64,000 nucleotides of DNA from an uncultured Clostridia bacterium (GTDB taxonomy: Bacteria; Bacillota; Clostridia; Oscillospirales; Acutalibacteraceae): assembly GCA_945874765.1 (NCBI GenBank), contig CAMCHQ010000002.1:124001-188000 (forward strand), written 5' to 3'. Made by a program: the position numbers and the translations under genes. The notes below the pieces were generated by a model that was not told the origin of the DNA, searched no databases, and saw only the letters and a list, made by a program, of their open reading frames with translations. Each line of letters starts with the position of its first letter. Positions within the stretch are counted from its first letter, which is position 1. Positions 25,287 through 34,780 of the stretch are shown here, piece after piece.

Positions 25287-26198
25287 TTGATTTACACAGT
25301 AACTTTTAATCCGGCGCTCGACTATGTTATGAATTTGAAAGAGCTGCAATATAAGGATATTAACCGAACCGAAAGCGAACAGCTTTATTACGGCGGTAAG
25401 GGAATTAACGTTTCCGTTATCCTTTCAAGGCTCAAAGTTGATAACGTTGCGCTTGGTTTTCTTGCAGGATTTTCAGGCAGGAAAATTGAAGAAATGCTTA
25501 ATGCAGAAAATATTAAAAACGATTTTGTGTATCTGAAAAAGGGATATACAAGAATTAATGTAAAAATCAAGGCAGACGAGGATTACGATATCAATGCGCA
25601 GGGTCCGGATATCGAAACAGATGAGTTAAACGCTTTGTTTGACAAACTTGAAAATCTTAAAGACGGCGATTTTCTTGTTTTGGCAGGCTCGATTCCCAAA
25701 TCTCTTCCCGATGACGTTTACGAAGAAATACTTGCAAAGCTTCAAAATAAAGGCATTAATTATGCGGTTGACGCAACAGGCGATTTGCTTTTGAATGTTT
25801 TAAAGTATAAGCCGTTTTTGATTAAGCCTAATCATCACGAGCTTGGCGATATCTTCGGTGTAGAGGTTAAAACGGAAGAAGAAATTGCATATTATGCTAA
25901 AAAACTTCAGGAAATGGGCGCTAAAAACGTTCTTGTTTCACGTTCAAAGGACGGCGCAACGCTTGTTGATGAATTTGGAGAGGTTCATTCAATGGGCAAT
26001 GTTCCCGGCAAGGTTTTAAATCCCGTCGGCTGCGGCGATTCAATGGTGGCAGGCTTTGTTGCAGGCTACTCAAAAACTCACGACTATCATTACGCTTTAA
26101 AGCTTGGCTCTGCGTGCGGAAATGCAACAGCCTTTTGTCCGGGTCTTGCGGATAAAGAGACAATCGACAAAATGCTTGAAAGCGAATATTTAAAATAA
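25287..26198 (+). CDS. fruK: 1-phosphofructokinase
   Basis: A 303-residue PfkB-family kinase that phosphorylates fructose 1-phosphate to fructose 1,6-bisphosphate. N-terminal YTVTFNPALDYVM and GGKGINVSVIL, the central LAGSIPKSLP and the C-terminal NPVGCGDSMVAGF (catalytic Asp) are standard. The start is TTG at 25287, fitting the GAGGTG site that overlaps the end of fruR. Second gene of fruRKA. Confidence 0.95.
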   Translation: MIYTVTFNPALDYVMNLKELQYKDINRTESEQLYYGGKGINVSVILSRLKVDNVALGFLAGFSGRKIEEMLNAENIKNDFVYLKKGYTRINVKIKADEDYDINAQGPDIETDELNALFDKLENLKDGDFLVLAGSIPKSLPDDVYEEILAKLQNKGINYAVDATGDLLLNVLKYKPFLIKPNHHELGDIFGVEVKTEEEIAYYAKKLQEMGAKNVLVSRSKDGATLVDEFGEVHSMGNVPGKVLNPVGCGDSMVAGFVAGYSKTHDYHYALKLGSACGNATAFCPGLADKETIDKMLESEYLK

Positions 26199-26214
26199 GG
26201 AAAGGGGTATACTT

Positions 26215-28179
26215 ATGAAAATCATTGATTTGCTTAAGAAGGAAGCGATAGAGCTTAACACATCTGTTGCTACAAAGAATGATGCGATAGATAAGCTTAT
26301 TGCTCTTCACGAAAAGGCAGGTAATCTTCTTGACGTTAATGCATATAAAGAAGCAATACTTGCAAGAGAGGCACAAGGCTCAACCGCAATAGGAGAAGGA
26401 ATAGCAGTTCCTCACGCTAAAAGCGGAAGTGTTAAAACACCGGGTCTTTCGGCTATAACGGTTCCAAACGGTGTCGATTACGGTGCACCGGACGGAAAAA
26501 ACAGCGATATTTTATTTATGATTGCTGCTCCGCTTGACGGAGATTTGCACCTTGAAATTCTTTCAAGATTAATGGTTATGCTTATGGAGCCAGAATTTTG
26601 TGCGGCTTTGAGAGGTGCTAAAACGGCAGACGAATTTCTTTCGATAATCGATAAAAAGGAAGCCGAAAAGTATCCTGAGGAGAAAAAGGCAGAAGAACCT
26701 AAGAAAGACGGTTACAGAATTTTAGCCGTAACAGCTTGCCCTACAGGTATTGCTCATACTTATATGGCTGCCGAGGCACTTGAAAAAGCAGGCGAAAAAA
26801 TGGGATATCCGCTTAAAGCCGAAACAAACGGTTCGGGCGGTGCAAAGAATATTTTAACCAAAAAAGAAATTGAGGAATGTGACGGTATTATCATTGCGGC
26901 TGATAAGAATGTAGAAATGGCTCGTTTTGACGGTAAGCCTGTTATCAAAACCTCTGTTACAAACGGTATTAATAAACCTGAGGAGCTTATTCAAAAAATT
27001 GTCGACGGCAAGGCTTCGATTTATCACGCAGATGATGAGGAAAAAGAATCTTTGGACGATGAAGAAAAAGAAAGCTTCGGACGTAAGGTTTATAAGCATC
27101 TTATGAACGGTGTATCTCATATGCTTCCGTTCGTAGTAGGCGGCGGTGTGCTTATCGCATTCGGCTTCCTTATCGATACAATTGCAGGCAATGCAAACGT
27201 CGGCGGAACATTCGGTTTTACAAATCCGGTTGCATCTGTTATCTTCTGGATAGGTAAAGCGGCATTTGCACTTATGCTTCCTGTTTTGTCGGCATATATC
27301 GCTCAGTCTATCGCAGACCGTCCGGGCTTGCTTCCTGGCTTCGTAGGCGGTGTGTTTGCGGCAAACGGACATACAATTCAAAGTATGATTGACGGCGTTA
27401 ATTCGGGCAACGGTCTTGCTGGCGACTCAAAGGCTGTATCGGGCTTCCTCGGTGCATTGTTTGCCGGCTTTATCGCAGGTATAGTTGTTCAGCTTCTTAA
27501 AAAGGCATTTTCTTGGATGCCAAAGGCTATGGACGGTATCAAGCCTGTATTCATTTATCCGCTTTTAGGTACGCTTCTTATGGGCTTGATTATGGCAGGT
27601 GTAAACCCGATTATCGGTCAGCTCAATACACTTCTTGCAAACGGACTTGAAAGCCTCGGCTCAACAAGCAGACTTCTTCTTTCAATCGTTCTTGCTACTA
27701 TGATGGCAACCGATATGGGCGGCCCGTTCAACAAGGCAGCTTATGTATTCGGTACAGCGGCTATTGCAGACGGCAACACTTGGATTATGGCGGCTGTTAT
27801 GATTGGCGGTATGGTACCTCCTATCGCAATTGCTCTTTCAACAACATTTAACAAGAAAAAATGGAATAAGGAAGAGCTTAAGAGCGGTCCTGTAAACTAT
27901 CTTATGGGTCTTTGCTTCATCACAGAGGGTGCAATCCCTTACGCAGCTTCCGACCCGCTTCGTGTAATTCCTTCCTGTATGGTTGGTTCAGCCGTAGCAG
28001 GTGCGCTTACATCAATTTTTGGCGTAACTTGTCCTGCTCCTCACGGCGGTATCTTCACATTCATTGTATGTGACCATCCTCTTCTTTATGTAGTAGCTCT
28101 TATCGCAGGCTCGGTTGTAGGCGCATTAATGCTTGCACTTTTAAAGAAGAATGTAAACAGCGAAGTTAAAGCAAAATAA
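26215..28179 (+). CDS. fruA: PTS fructose transporter, fused IIABC components
   Basis: A 654-residue membrane transporter that imports fructose and delivers fructose 1-phosphate. Residues 1-150 are IIA with the phosphohistidine H67 in AVPHAKSG. Residues 167-265 are IIB with the phosphocysteine C175 in ACPTGIAHTYMA. From about 295 to the end is the polytopic IIC. A charged linker (KKEAEKYPEEKK) joins IIA and IIB. It follows fruK by 16 bases and precedes the HPr gene by 24. Confidence 0.96.
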   Translation: MKIIDLLKKEAIELNTSVATKNDAIDKLIALHEKAGNLLDVNAYKEAILAREAQGSTAIGEGIAVPHAKSGSVKTPGLSAITVPNGVDYGAPDGKNSDILFMIAAPLDGDLHLEILSRLMVMLMEPEFCAALRGAKTADEFLSIIDKKEAEKYPEEKKAEEPKKDGYRILAVTACPTGIAHTYMAAEALEKAGEKMGYPLKAETNGSGGAKNILTKKEIEECDGIIIAADKNVEMARFDGKPVIKTSVTNGINKPEELIQKIVDGKASIYHADDEEKESLDDEEKESFGRKVYKHLMNGVSHMLPFVVGGGVLIAFGFLIDTIAGNANVGGTFGFTNPVASVIFWIGKAAFALMLPVLSAYIAQSIADRPGLLPGFVGGVFAANGHTIQSMIDGVNSGNGLAGDSKAVSGFLGALFAGFIAGIVVQLLKKAFSWMPKAMDGIKPVFIYPLLGTLLMGLIMAGVNPIIGQLNTLLANGLESLGSTSRLLLSIVLATMMATDMGGPFNKAAYVFGTAAIADGNTWIMAAVMIGGMVPPIAIALSTTFNKKKWNKEELKSGPVNYLMGLCFITEGAIPYAASDPLRVIPSCMVGSAVAGALTSIFGVTCPAPHGGIFTFIVCDHPLLYVVALIAGSVVGALMLALLKKNVNSEVKAK

Positions 28180-28203
28180 TTCAGAATAAGGAGAAATATT
28201 GTT

Positions 28204-28467
28204 ATGGTTTCAAAGCTTACCAAGGTTACAAACGAAATGGGATTTCATATGAGACCCGCAAATGTTTTTGTAACGGCAATGACTAAATATACATCAAACA
28301 TCAATATTATTGTCGGCGATAAAAAGGTCAACGGCAAAAGTATTATGAATATTATGGCGGCTTGCATTAAGTGCGGTACCGAAATCACTGTTGAATGTGA
28401 CGGTCCTGACGAGCAGGCTATGCTTGATGAGGCAATTGCTCTTATTGAATCGGGCTTCGGCGAATAA
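28204..28467 (+). CDS. ptsH: Phosphocarrier protein HPr
   Basis: An 87-residue PTS phosphocarrier. The active histidine is H15 in GFHMRPA, and the regulatory serine S46 is kept in KSIMNIMA, so phosphorylation by HPr kinase and CcpA-type catabolite control are possible. Met replaces the more usual Ala after H15. It is followed by a strong terminator hairpin before ptsI. Confidence 0.95.
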   Translation: MVSKLTKVTNEMGFHMRPANVFVTAMTKYTSNINIIVGDKKVNGKSIMNIMAACIKCGTEITVECDGPDEQAMLDEAIALIESGFGE

Positions 28468-28475
28468 AAATTATA

Positions 28476-28510
28476 AAGGGTGCAATGCTTAATCTACATT
28501 GCACCTTTTT
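28476..28510 (+). terminator. Terminator or attenuator between ptsH and ptsI
   Basis: Stem AAAGGGTGCAATG with CATTGCACCTTT, core GGTGCAATG (28479-28487) with CATTGCACC (28497-28505), then TTTTT. It separates two genes that are normally cotranscribed, and would reduce ptsI relative to the genes before it. Confidence 0.88.
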
Positions 28511-28531
28511 ATGCGGCAAGGGGGAAACGTT

Positions 28532-30148
28532 ATGCTAAAGGGAATAGGCGCAAGTCAAGGCTACGGTATAGGCAAGGCAGTCGTTATAAGCGACGCAAAA
28601 CTTGATTATAATCACGTTAAATTTACAACTGCCCAAAACGAAAAGGACAGACTTCAAAAAGCGGTTGATACTTTTATTAAAGAAACGAGAAAACTTGCAG
28701 ATGATGTTAAAAAATCGGCAGGGGATAAGGAAGCGGAAATTTTAGAGGGACATATTGTTATGCTTTCCGACCCGTTTATGCTTTCTCAAATGCAGGAAAA
28801 TATTGATGCAGGCTCGGTGGCTGAAAAGGCTGTTGATACGGTTTGCACAATGTTTATCGATATGTTCTCGGGTGTTGATGACGAACTTACAAAGCAAAGG
28901 GCAAGCGATGTTAAGGATATTAAGGACAGTCTTTTGCATATCTTGCTCGGCGTAAACCAAGTTGATATATCAAAAGTCGAGAAAGGCTCTGTACTGATTG
29001 CAAAGGATTTTACTCCGTCAATGACAGGTCAGATTAACAAGGACAATGTCAGCGCAATACTTACAGAGGTAGGCGGTATCACAAGTCACAGTGCTATTTT
29101 GGCAAGGGCTATGGGTATTCCTGCCGTGCTTTCAATACCTAATGTTTGCGGTGAAGTTAAAAACGGCGATTTAGTTGCTGTTGACGGATTTAACGGCAAG
29201 GTAATCGTTTCACCGAGTGATGATGAAATTAAAGATTTTGAAAAAAAACAAGAGGCTTATCTTAAAGATAAAGAGAGTTTGAAGCAATATTTCGGCAAGC
29301 CGACCGTAACAAAGTCCGGCATTAAAAAAGCAGTTTACGGCAATATCGGTAAAGCAGAGGACGTTCAAAACGTTCTTCAAAACAGCGGTGAGGGTATCGG
29401 TCTATTCAGAACGGAATTTCTTTTTATGGACCGCCAAAACGAGCCGAGCGAAGAGGAACAGTTTGAGGCTTACTCCACAGTTGCAAAGGCTATGGACGGC
29501 AAAGAAGTAATTATTCGTACCCTTGATGTCGGCGGTGACAAGGATATTCCTTATCTTAATATTGAAAAAGAGGAAAATCCGTTTTTAGGTCACAGGGCTA
29601 TTCGCTATTGCCTTTATAATAAAGAACTTTTCAAAAAACAGCTTCGTGCGCTTTTACGTGCAAGCGTTTTTGGAAATATAAAAATAATGCTTCCGCTTGT
29701 TACCTGCGTTGAAGAGGTAAGAAAAGCAAAAGCATTGATTGAAGAGTGCAAAGAAGAACTTAAATGCGAGGGCAAGGAATACAGAAGCGTTGATGTCGGC
29801 ATTATGGTTGAAACTCCGTCGGCTGTATTCATTTCGGATATTTTAGCAAAAGAAGTCAGCTTTTTCTCTATCGGCACAAACGACCTTACAGGATACACAA
29901 TGGCAGTTGACAGAGGAAATGCGAAAGTTGAAAATCTTTATGACGTATTCCAGCCATCGGTTCTTCGTGCTATCGAAACTACGATTAAAAATGCAAAAGC
30001 AGCGGGAATACAGGTAGGTATGTGCGGTGAGGCTGCGGCAGACACAAAGCTTATCCCGTATCTTATCGAATGGGGACTTGATGAATTTTCTGTTTCTCCC
30101 GGCAGTATTTTACAAACCCGTAAGACTATTTGCGAATATGACAAATAG
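28532..30148 (+). CDS. ptsI: Phosphoenolpyruvate-protein phosphotransferase (PTS enzyme I)
   Basis: A 538-residue enzyme that moves phosphate from PEP to HPr. The phosphohistidine is H186 in GGITSHSAILA, the PEP-binding domain has EGIGLFRTEFLFM and IIRTLDVGGDK, and the catalytic cysteine is in VGMCGEAA. I start it at ATG 28532, six bases after AAGGGGG, rather than at 28499, which lies inside the terminator stem. It is slightly shorter than the roughly 570 residues of common homologues. Confidence 0.95.
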   Translation: MLKGIGASQGYGIGKAVVISDAKLDYNHVKFTTAQNEKDRLQKAVDTFIKETRKLADDVKKSAGDKEAEILEGHIVMLSDPFMLSQMQENIDAGSVAEKAVDTVCTMFIDMFSGVDDELTKQRASDVKDIKDSLLHILLGVNQVDISKVEKGSVLIAKDFTPSMTGQINKDNVSAILTEVGGITSHSAILARAMGIPAVLSIPNVCGEVKNGDLVAVDGFNGKVIVSPSDDEIKDFEKKQEAYLKDKESLKQYFGKPTVTKSGIKKAVYGNIGKAEDVQNVLQNSGEGIGLFRTEFLFMDRQNEPSEEEQFEAYSTVAKAMDGKEVIIRTLDVGGDKDIPYLNIEKEENPFLGHRAIRYCLYNKELFKKQLRALLRASVFGNIKIMLPLVTCVEEVRKAKALIEECKEELKCEGKEYRSVDVGIMVETPSAVFISDILAKEVSFFSIGTNDLTGYTMAVDRGNAKVENLYDVFQPSVLRAIETTIKNAKAAGIQVGMCGEAAADTKLIPYLIEWGLDEFSVSPGSILQTRKTICEYDK

Positions 30149-30169
30149 CTTTATATAACTAACCCCTTA

Positions 30170-30216
30170 AAAAAGCAACAGGCAAGCCGAATTTACAGCT
30201 TGCCTGTTGCTTTTAT
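30170..30216. terminator. Strong bidirectional terminator between ptsI and the M28 peptidase gene
   Basis: A perfect 17-bp stem starting AAAAGCAACAGGC at 30171 and ending GCCTGTTGCTTTT at 30214. U tracts form in both directions and serve the two convergent genes. Confidence 0.92.
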
Positions 30217-30228
30217 ATTATTATTTAA

Positions 30229-31575
30229 TTATTTCTTTTGCGGGCCGTTGTAGCCTTTTTCCTCTTGGAATTTGGCAATCTTATCAATTACTGAAAGGAT
30301 AACGTCAAAGCCGTCGCCGACTGTTTCCATCTCAAAACGTTCAGGCATATCACGCCATGTGTGGTAGTAATATGTAAGCATAGGGTTTTGAGCGGCAAAT
30401 GTAACCGATTTAATACCTGCTCTTGTCATAGGAGTTGAGTCGCAACCGCCTACAGGGTTGTGAATACAGCCGTTTGTAAGTGACTTGATACCCATTTCGT
30501 TAAATGTATCTTTAAACATTTTTTCCATATCGGTATCGAATCTAACGCCCTGCCAATCGTCCTTGATAACTACTTCAAAATATTCCTTATCTGCAACGGA
30601 GTCAATGTTGATGTTCCAAGCGTTCTTTGTGAAATCATCAAATCTGTGCTCTTGAGCAAAGTACATTGAACCTCTTAAACCTGCCTCTTCAGAACCGATG
30701 TTAGCGTCAACGATACGGCAGTTTTTAGGCATTTTATCAGGATTTTCCTTGAAATATTTGATTACAGCGTAGCTCAAACCGATACCTGTTGCATTATCCA
30801 TAGCACCACGTGAAGCATTTCTCGGATTAGGGTCACCCCACATAACAACAAATAATGAGCCGATAGCTGTTACGATAGGAACAAAGTTCATAATGAACAT
30901 AAATACTTCCCAGCCGTGAGATGCAAGCATTGTCTGTGTCCAAGTCGCACCTGCGAATTGGCAAATATCAACGATTGCCATAAATACAGAGAAGAGTGCG
31001 ATAAAGAAGAAGCAAACTGCGCCGAAGCCTACTTTGCCGTATGTAGCAATAAGTCCCATTGACGGCTTAGTATCTTTATACTTGTATGCGTGCTCACTGT
31101 GTCTCCAGCACCAAGATGTATCGGTATGACCAGAAAGAATGATTGTGTAATCGTACTTTCCGTCCTCCGGCTCTAAAACACCGAGAGTGTTACGGCTGAT
31201 TTCCTGCGGGAAGAACATATCAAACCACGTCTTGTAGAAAAAGCAGCTCATTACAAGCCAGAAAATTGTAAGAAGTCCGAGTGCGCCGAGAACGTACCAA
31301 AGTTTATCAAATCCGCATGCAATTGCGATAATTGCGCCGATACTGATGATTACGCCCGACCAACCTGCATAACTGAGTCCGCCGATACCTGAACGTGGAG
31401 ATACCGCAAATTCCTCGGTCTGCGGTTCAATACCGATTTCACGGAGCTTTTCACCCATATATTTATGTAATTTGATTTCTCCGTCAGAACCCGGCAAACG
31501 TGAGCCGATTTTGTGTGCTGCGTGTTCAACAATGTCCATTGCTTCACGAGCATATTTTCTGCTTTCTTCTTTCAT
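30229..31575 (-). CDS. M28-family zinc metallopeptidase with membrane segments
   Basis: A 448-residue protein related to aminopeptidases of family M28. Likely zinc ligands lie in LSGHTDTSW, GAMDNATGIG, IGSEEAGLRG and the C-terminal YYHTWRD. Between the first two ligand motifs are additional hydrophobic segments (about 70-120 and 185-245), which make it an integral membrane protein, unlike secreted M28 enzymes. The ATG at 31575 follows GGAGG by seven bases. Substrate unknown. Confidence 0.82.
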   Translation of the reverse strand: MKEESRKYAREAMDIVEHAAHKIGSRLPGSDGEIKLHKYMGEKLREIGIEPQTEEFAVSPRSGIGGLSYAGWSGVIISIGAIIAIACGFDKLWYVLGALGLLTIFWLVMSCFFYKTWFDMFFPQEISRNTLGVLEPEDGKYDYTIILSGHTDTSWCWRHSEHAYKYKDTKPSMGLIATYGKVGFGAVCFFFIALFSVFMAIVDICQFAGATWTQTMLASHGWEVFMFIMNFVPIVTAIGSLFVVMWGDPNPRNASRGAMDNATGIGLSYAVIKYFKENPDKMPKNCRIVDANIGSEEAGLRGSMYFAQEHRFDDFTKNAWNINIDSVADKEYFEVVIKDDWQGVRFDTDMEKMFKDTFNEMGIKSLTNGCIHNPVGGCDSTPMTRAGIKSVTFAAQNPMLTYYYHTWRDMPERFEMETVGDGFDVILSVIDKIAKFQEEKGYNGPQKK

Positions 31576-31712
31576 CAAACAACCTCCATAAAAAAATTAT
31601 AGTAAAAAAACAAAAAACAATGGTTATATTTTACTAAATTATTTTGATAAATGCAAGAGTATTACATATTTTTACTTTATAAATATACAACATTCTATAT
31701 TTATACAAATCT

Positions 31713-32951
31713 TTAACTTAAATGATGAATAAATATACCCGATAAAAGTTTCGGCTCGAACCAAGTCGATTTCGGCGGCATAATTAAATTTGCGTCTGCG
31801 ATTGACATAAGGTCGTCTATCGAGGTCGGATACATAGCAAATGCAAGCTTCATATCGTCTTTGCATCTTCTTTCAAGTTCATCAAGTCCTCTTATTCCGC
31901 CGATAAAATCAATCCTGTCGTTTGTTTTAGGGTCGTCAATGTCAAGAATAGTGGAGAGAAGATTGTCTTGAAGAATTGAAACGTCAAGTCTTTTAACCGG
32001 GTCGCTTTCGTCAATGATTGAATCTTTAGCCGTAAGCTTGTACCAATCATTTTCGATAAGCATACCGAATGTGTGGCGCTTGGTCGGCTTGTACTGTGTA
32101 TCAACCTTTTCTGCTTCAAAACTATTCGAAACAGCGTCAAGAAATTGCTCACGGCTCATACCGTTTAAGTCCTTAACTACTCTGTTGTAGTCCATAATTT
32201 CAAGCTCATCATCGGGGAAAGCAACAGATAAGAAGAAATTAAATTCTTCGTCACCTGTGTAATCGGGCTTTTCCTCTCTTCTTTTTTGACCCACCTTGAC
32301 AGCAGATGCGCATCTGTGGTGACCGTCCGCAATATATAAAGCGTCGATTTTTGCAAATTCATTTGAAACAGTATTGATGATATCGTCATCGTCAATTGCC
32401 CAAACTGTTTGAGTAACACCGTCTGCAACAAAGTCATAAACGGCTTCGTGAGAGTTCACCCAATCATTAACGGCATTGCTGATAACATCGTTTTTGCGAT
32501 ATGTTAAGAAAATAGGACCTGTGTTTGCATTGCAGGTGTCAACGTGACGAATACGGTCTTGCTCTTTTATTGCAAGAGTATGCTCGTGCTTTTTGATAAC
32601 GTTGTTCATATAATCGTCGATAGACGCACAGCCGACAATACCGGTCTGGCTTCTGCCGTTCATAATCTGCCTGTAAATGTAAAAGCAAGGCTTTTTGTCC
32701 TGAATAAGAGCGCCTGTTTTTTCAAGATTGTCAAGATTTTCTTTAGCTTTTTTGTAAACCTCATCGCTGTAAATATCAGTACCATTCGGCAAGTCAATCT
32801 CTGCCTTGTCAATATGCAAAAATGAATAAGGGTTGCCCTTAACCATCTCTCTTGCCTCGTCACTGTTCATAACGTCATAGGGAAGAGCAGGGATAAGCGC
32901 CTGCTTTGATTTTTCAGGTCTGAATGCCTTGAATGCACGGTATAAAGCCAT
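31713..32951 (-). CDS. DUF1015-family protein
   Basis: A 412-residue cytoplasmic protein of the DUF1015 family: N-terminal ALYRAFKAFRPEKSKQALIPALPYD, internal GHHRCASAVKV and C-terminal PPKSTWFEPKLLSG are characteristic. The GHHR motif resembles nuclease-like active sites, and some members are linked to serine metabolism (kinase-like function). No serA/serC genes are adjacent here. It ends 6 bases before coaX in transcription order (coaX is upstream), so the genes are probably cotranscribed. Confidence 0.85.
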   Translation of the reverse strand: MALYRAFKAFRPEKSKQALIPALPYDVMNSDEAREMVKGNPYSFLHIDKAEIDLPNGTDIYSDEVYKKAKENLDNLEKTGALIQDKKPCFYIYRQIMNGRSQTGIVGCASIDDYMNNVIKKHEHTLAIKEQDRIRHVDTCNANTGPIFLTYRKNDVISNAVNDWVNSHEAVYDFVADGVTQTVWAIDDDDIINTVSNEFAKIDALYIADGHHRCASAVKVGQKRREEKPDYTGDEEFNFFLSVAFPDDELEIMDYNRVVKDLNGMSREQFLDAVSNSFEAEKVDTQYKPTKRHTFGMLIENDWYKLTAKDSIIDESDPVKRLDVSILQDNLLSTILDIDDPKTNDRIDFIGGIRGLDELERRCKDDMKLAFAMYPTSIDDLMSIADANLIMPPKSTWFEPKLLSGIFIHHLS

Positions 32952-32957
32952 AATTGT

Positions 32958-33734
32958 TTAATTCCTTTCCTGTGTGTTTTTATCATAAATTAAGCGAAGT
33001 CCGTCAATAACCAAATTTTTATCGACAATTGCTTTTGTTTCACAATATTTTGCGATAACGCCGCCGAGACCTCCCGTAATAATTACAGTTGCCTCTTGCC
33101 CGAGTTCTTTTTCAAATCTTTTAACCAAACCGTCAATCATTGCCGCCGTGCCGTAAACAGTACCGCTTCTCATACAGTCGATAGTGTTTGTGCAAATGGC
33201 ACTTTTCGGCGCAACAATGTCAATTTGCGGAAGCTGAGCCGTGCCCGATGCCAAAGCGTTAAGGGCGGTTTTTACTCCGCATAAAATCGAACAGCCGATA
33301 AAACAGCCGTTTTTATCGATAACCGAAGCCGTGGTTGCAGTACCCAAATCAAAAATAATTTGCGGGCAGGGATATTTTTCAATACTTGCAACCGCACCTG
33401 CCACCATATCCGCACCGAGTTCGGCAGGATTGTTTGTCTTAATATTAAGTCCCGTTTTAACTCCCGGTCCGATAACTATTGATTTCTTACCCGTGATAAG
33501 CATAATCGCTTTTGAAACGGTACGAATCAGCGGAGGCACAACGGAAGAAATAACGCTTCCCTCAATATCTTCGGGGTTTATTTTGCAAATTTCAAGGATA
33601 CTGTTAAGCTTGATTGCGTATTCCTCTGCCGAATCGTTGGGAGCGGTCGAAAGGCGACATTCATTTATAAGCTTTTCTCCCTCAAGAATGCCTAAAACGA
33701 TATTTGTATTGCCGATATCTACAGCTAAAATCAT
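32958..33734 (-). CDS. coaX: Type III pantothenate kinase
   Basis: A 258-residue ASKHA-fold kinase that phosphorylates pantothenate, the first step of coenzyme A synthesis. Diagnostic segments are ILAVDIGNTNIVLG, the PAELGADMVAGAVA segment, FDLGTATTASVID and TGGLGG. It sits 3 bases after an ECF S-component gene, which suggests that substrate uptake and phosphorylation are linked. Confidence 0.95.
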   Translation of the reverse strand: MILAVDIGNTNIVLGILEGEKLINECRLSTAPNDSAEEYAIKLNSILEICKINPEDIEGSVISSVVPPLIRTVSKAIMLITGKKSIVIGPGVKTGLNIKTNNPAELGADMVAGAVASIEKYPCPQIIFDLGTATTASVIDKNGCFIGCSILCGVKTALNALASGTAQLPQIDIVAPKSAICTNTIDCMRSGTVYGTAAMIDGLVKRFEKELGQEATVIITGGLGGVIAKYCETKAIVDKNLVIDGLRLIYDKNTQERN

Positions 33735-33737
33735 TTT

Positions 33738-34301
33738 TTATCTTCCCCTTTTTCCGAGCTGTGTAAGCTTAACAATTGTCGGCGAAAGAATAATGTTTGC
33801 GCCAAGCTCAAATAAGAAATTGAAGCCTACAAGTCCCGTAATCATATAAACGAATACGTTTGTTCCTGCCGCCCAAGTTTTGATTGTGTCAAAGAAGAAA
33901 AGGCGACAGCCGATTAAAAATATACCTGTATTTACTACAGGGCAAACTATTGCCGCAACGATTGTTGCAACCGTTTTGTTTTTCTTTTCAATTGCTTTGT
34001 ATACCGCACCTGCCAAAAGACCTGCGATTATACCTTTTAATAATACCGTAATTACCGTTCCGGCAGGGCTGATTGTCAAAAATGCCGATGCGTCCCCTGA
34101 AATTAAAACAGTAATTCCGAATGCAAGACCGAGCCACGCACCCGATAATACGCCGTAAAGCGAAGCGCCTACCACTATGGGAATAAGCACAAGCGAAATC
34201 GAGAACGGACCGAAACGAATAAAACTGCCTAAAAGCTGCAGCACTACTACTATTGCCGTGAGAAGTCCTACTCCGGCAATCTTTTTTGTGTTTGTTTTCA
34301 T
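33738..34301 (-). CDS. ECF transporter S component, probably for pantothenate
   Basis: A 187-residue integral membrane protein with about six hydrophobic segments and the small-residue-rich character of ECF substrate-binding subunits. It begins MKTNTKKIAGVGLLTAIVVVLQ, like PanT/PdxU-type members. The start ATG at 34301 follows AAAGGA by 8 bases; the longer open frame to 34352 has no such site. Lying 3 bases upstream of coaX, it is most likely a pantothenate uptake subunit that uses a shared energising module encoded elsewhere. Confidence 0.8.
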   Translation of the reverse strand: MKTNTKKIAGVGLLTAIVVVLQLLGSFIRFGPFSISLVLIPIVVGASLYGVLSGAWLGLAFGITVLISGDASAFLTISPAGTVITVLLKGIIAGLLAGAVYKAIEKKNKTVATIVAAIVCPVVNTGIFLIGCRLFFFDTIKTWAAGTNVFVYMITGLVGFNFLFELGANIILSPTIVKLTQLGKRGR

Positions 34302-34440
34302 ATTAAATTTCCTTTCTGCTACTGTTCCTAAGCCCTCACGCAAAACACACAAACGCTAAAGCTTTGGCAAACTATTTTGCCGGCGGATACAATGCGAGTA
34401 CATTATATATTATTTTTCATTATAAGTAAACATTTTTTGC

Positions 34441-34483
34441 AAAAAATAAAGCCGCAGACAATCCGTTTGGAAAAATCTGCGAC
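34441..34483 (-). terminator. Intrinsic terminator of the two-micropeptide unit (minus strand)
   Basis: GCCGCAGA (34451-34458) pairs with TCTGCGAC (34476-34483) with one mismatch. On the minus strand it is followed by TTTATTTTTT. It is about 50 bases beyond the 28-codon gene. Confidence 0.75.
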
Positions 34484-34502
34484 TGAAAATTTGTGTTTGA
34501 GA

Positions 34503-34529
34503 CGCTTCCCTTTGGGAAGCGACTTTTTT
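34503..34529 (+). terminator. Perfect hairpin with plus-strand T run just after the 28-codon gene
   Basis: CGCTTCCC (34503-34510), loop TTT, GGGAAGCG (34514-34521), then ACTTTTTT on the plus strand. No plus-strand gene precedes it. On the minus strand it lies 4 bases after the 28-codon stop and may stabilise the mRNA end. Confidence 0.6.
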
Positions 34530-34532
34530 CAT

Positions 34533-34619
34533 TTACATTTTCTTAGATAAGAATTCTACGAGCCTTTTTGCAGGAACAAACGCAAAACCGTTATCTAATA
34601 CATCGAAAAATGACTTCAT
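34533..34619 (-). CDS. 28-residue small protein, second gene of a micropeptide unit
   Basis: A 28-codon frame encoding a peptide that begins MKSFFDVLDNG and ends EFLSKKM, with a hydrophobic and basic character. The AGAAGGAAT ribosome binding site is well placed. It lies 65 bases after the 21-codon gene and before a minus-strand terminator. I do not recognise a family. It could be a host regulatory peptide, a small membrane-associated protein or one half of a two-peptide product. Confidence 0.55.
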   Translation of the reverse strand: MKSFFDVLDNGFAFVPAKRLVEFLSKKM

Positions 34620-34684
34620 AAAAATTCCTTCTTTCTGTTAAATTTTGTAAATGATGCGGCCGAGCTGCCACCTTCGGTGTGTGC

Positions 34685-34750
34685 TTATCTGTTATATGCC
34701 CGATCTATCTCGGCAAGGATTTTAGCACACTTGATAAGTTGTTTAAGCAT
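34685..34750 (-). CDS. 21-residue small protein, first gene of a micropeptide unit
   Basis: A 21-codon frame encoding a peptide beginning MLKQLIKCAKIL and ending DRAYNR, which would form an amphipathic helix with one cysteine. It has a near-ideal AAAGGAGG ribosome binding site, eight bases before the ATG, and a consensus promoter upstream. The family is unknown. Confidence 0.55.
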   Translation of the reverse strand: MLKQLIKCAKILAEIDRAYNR

Positions 34751-34780
34751 ACACAAAACCTCCTTTGTTTTTGTAACTTC

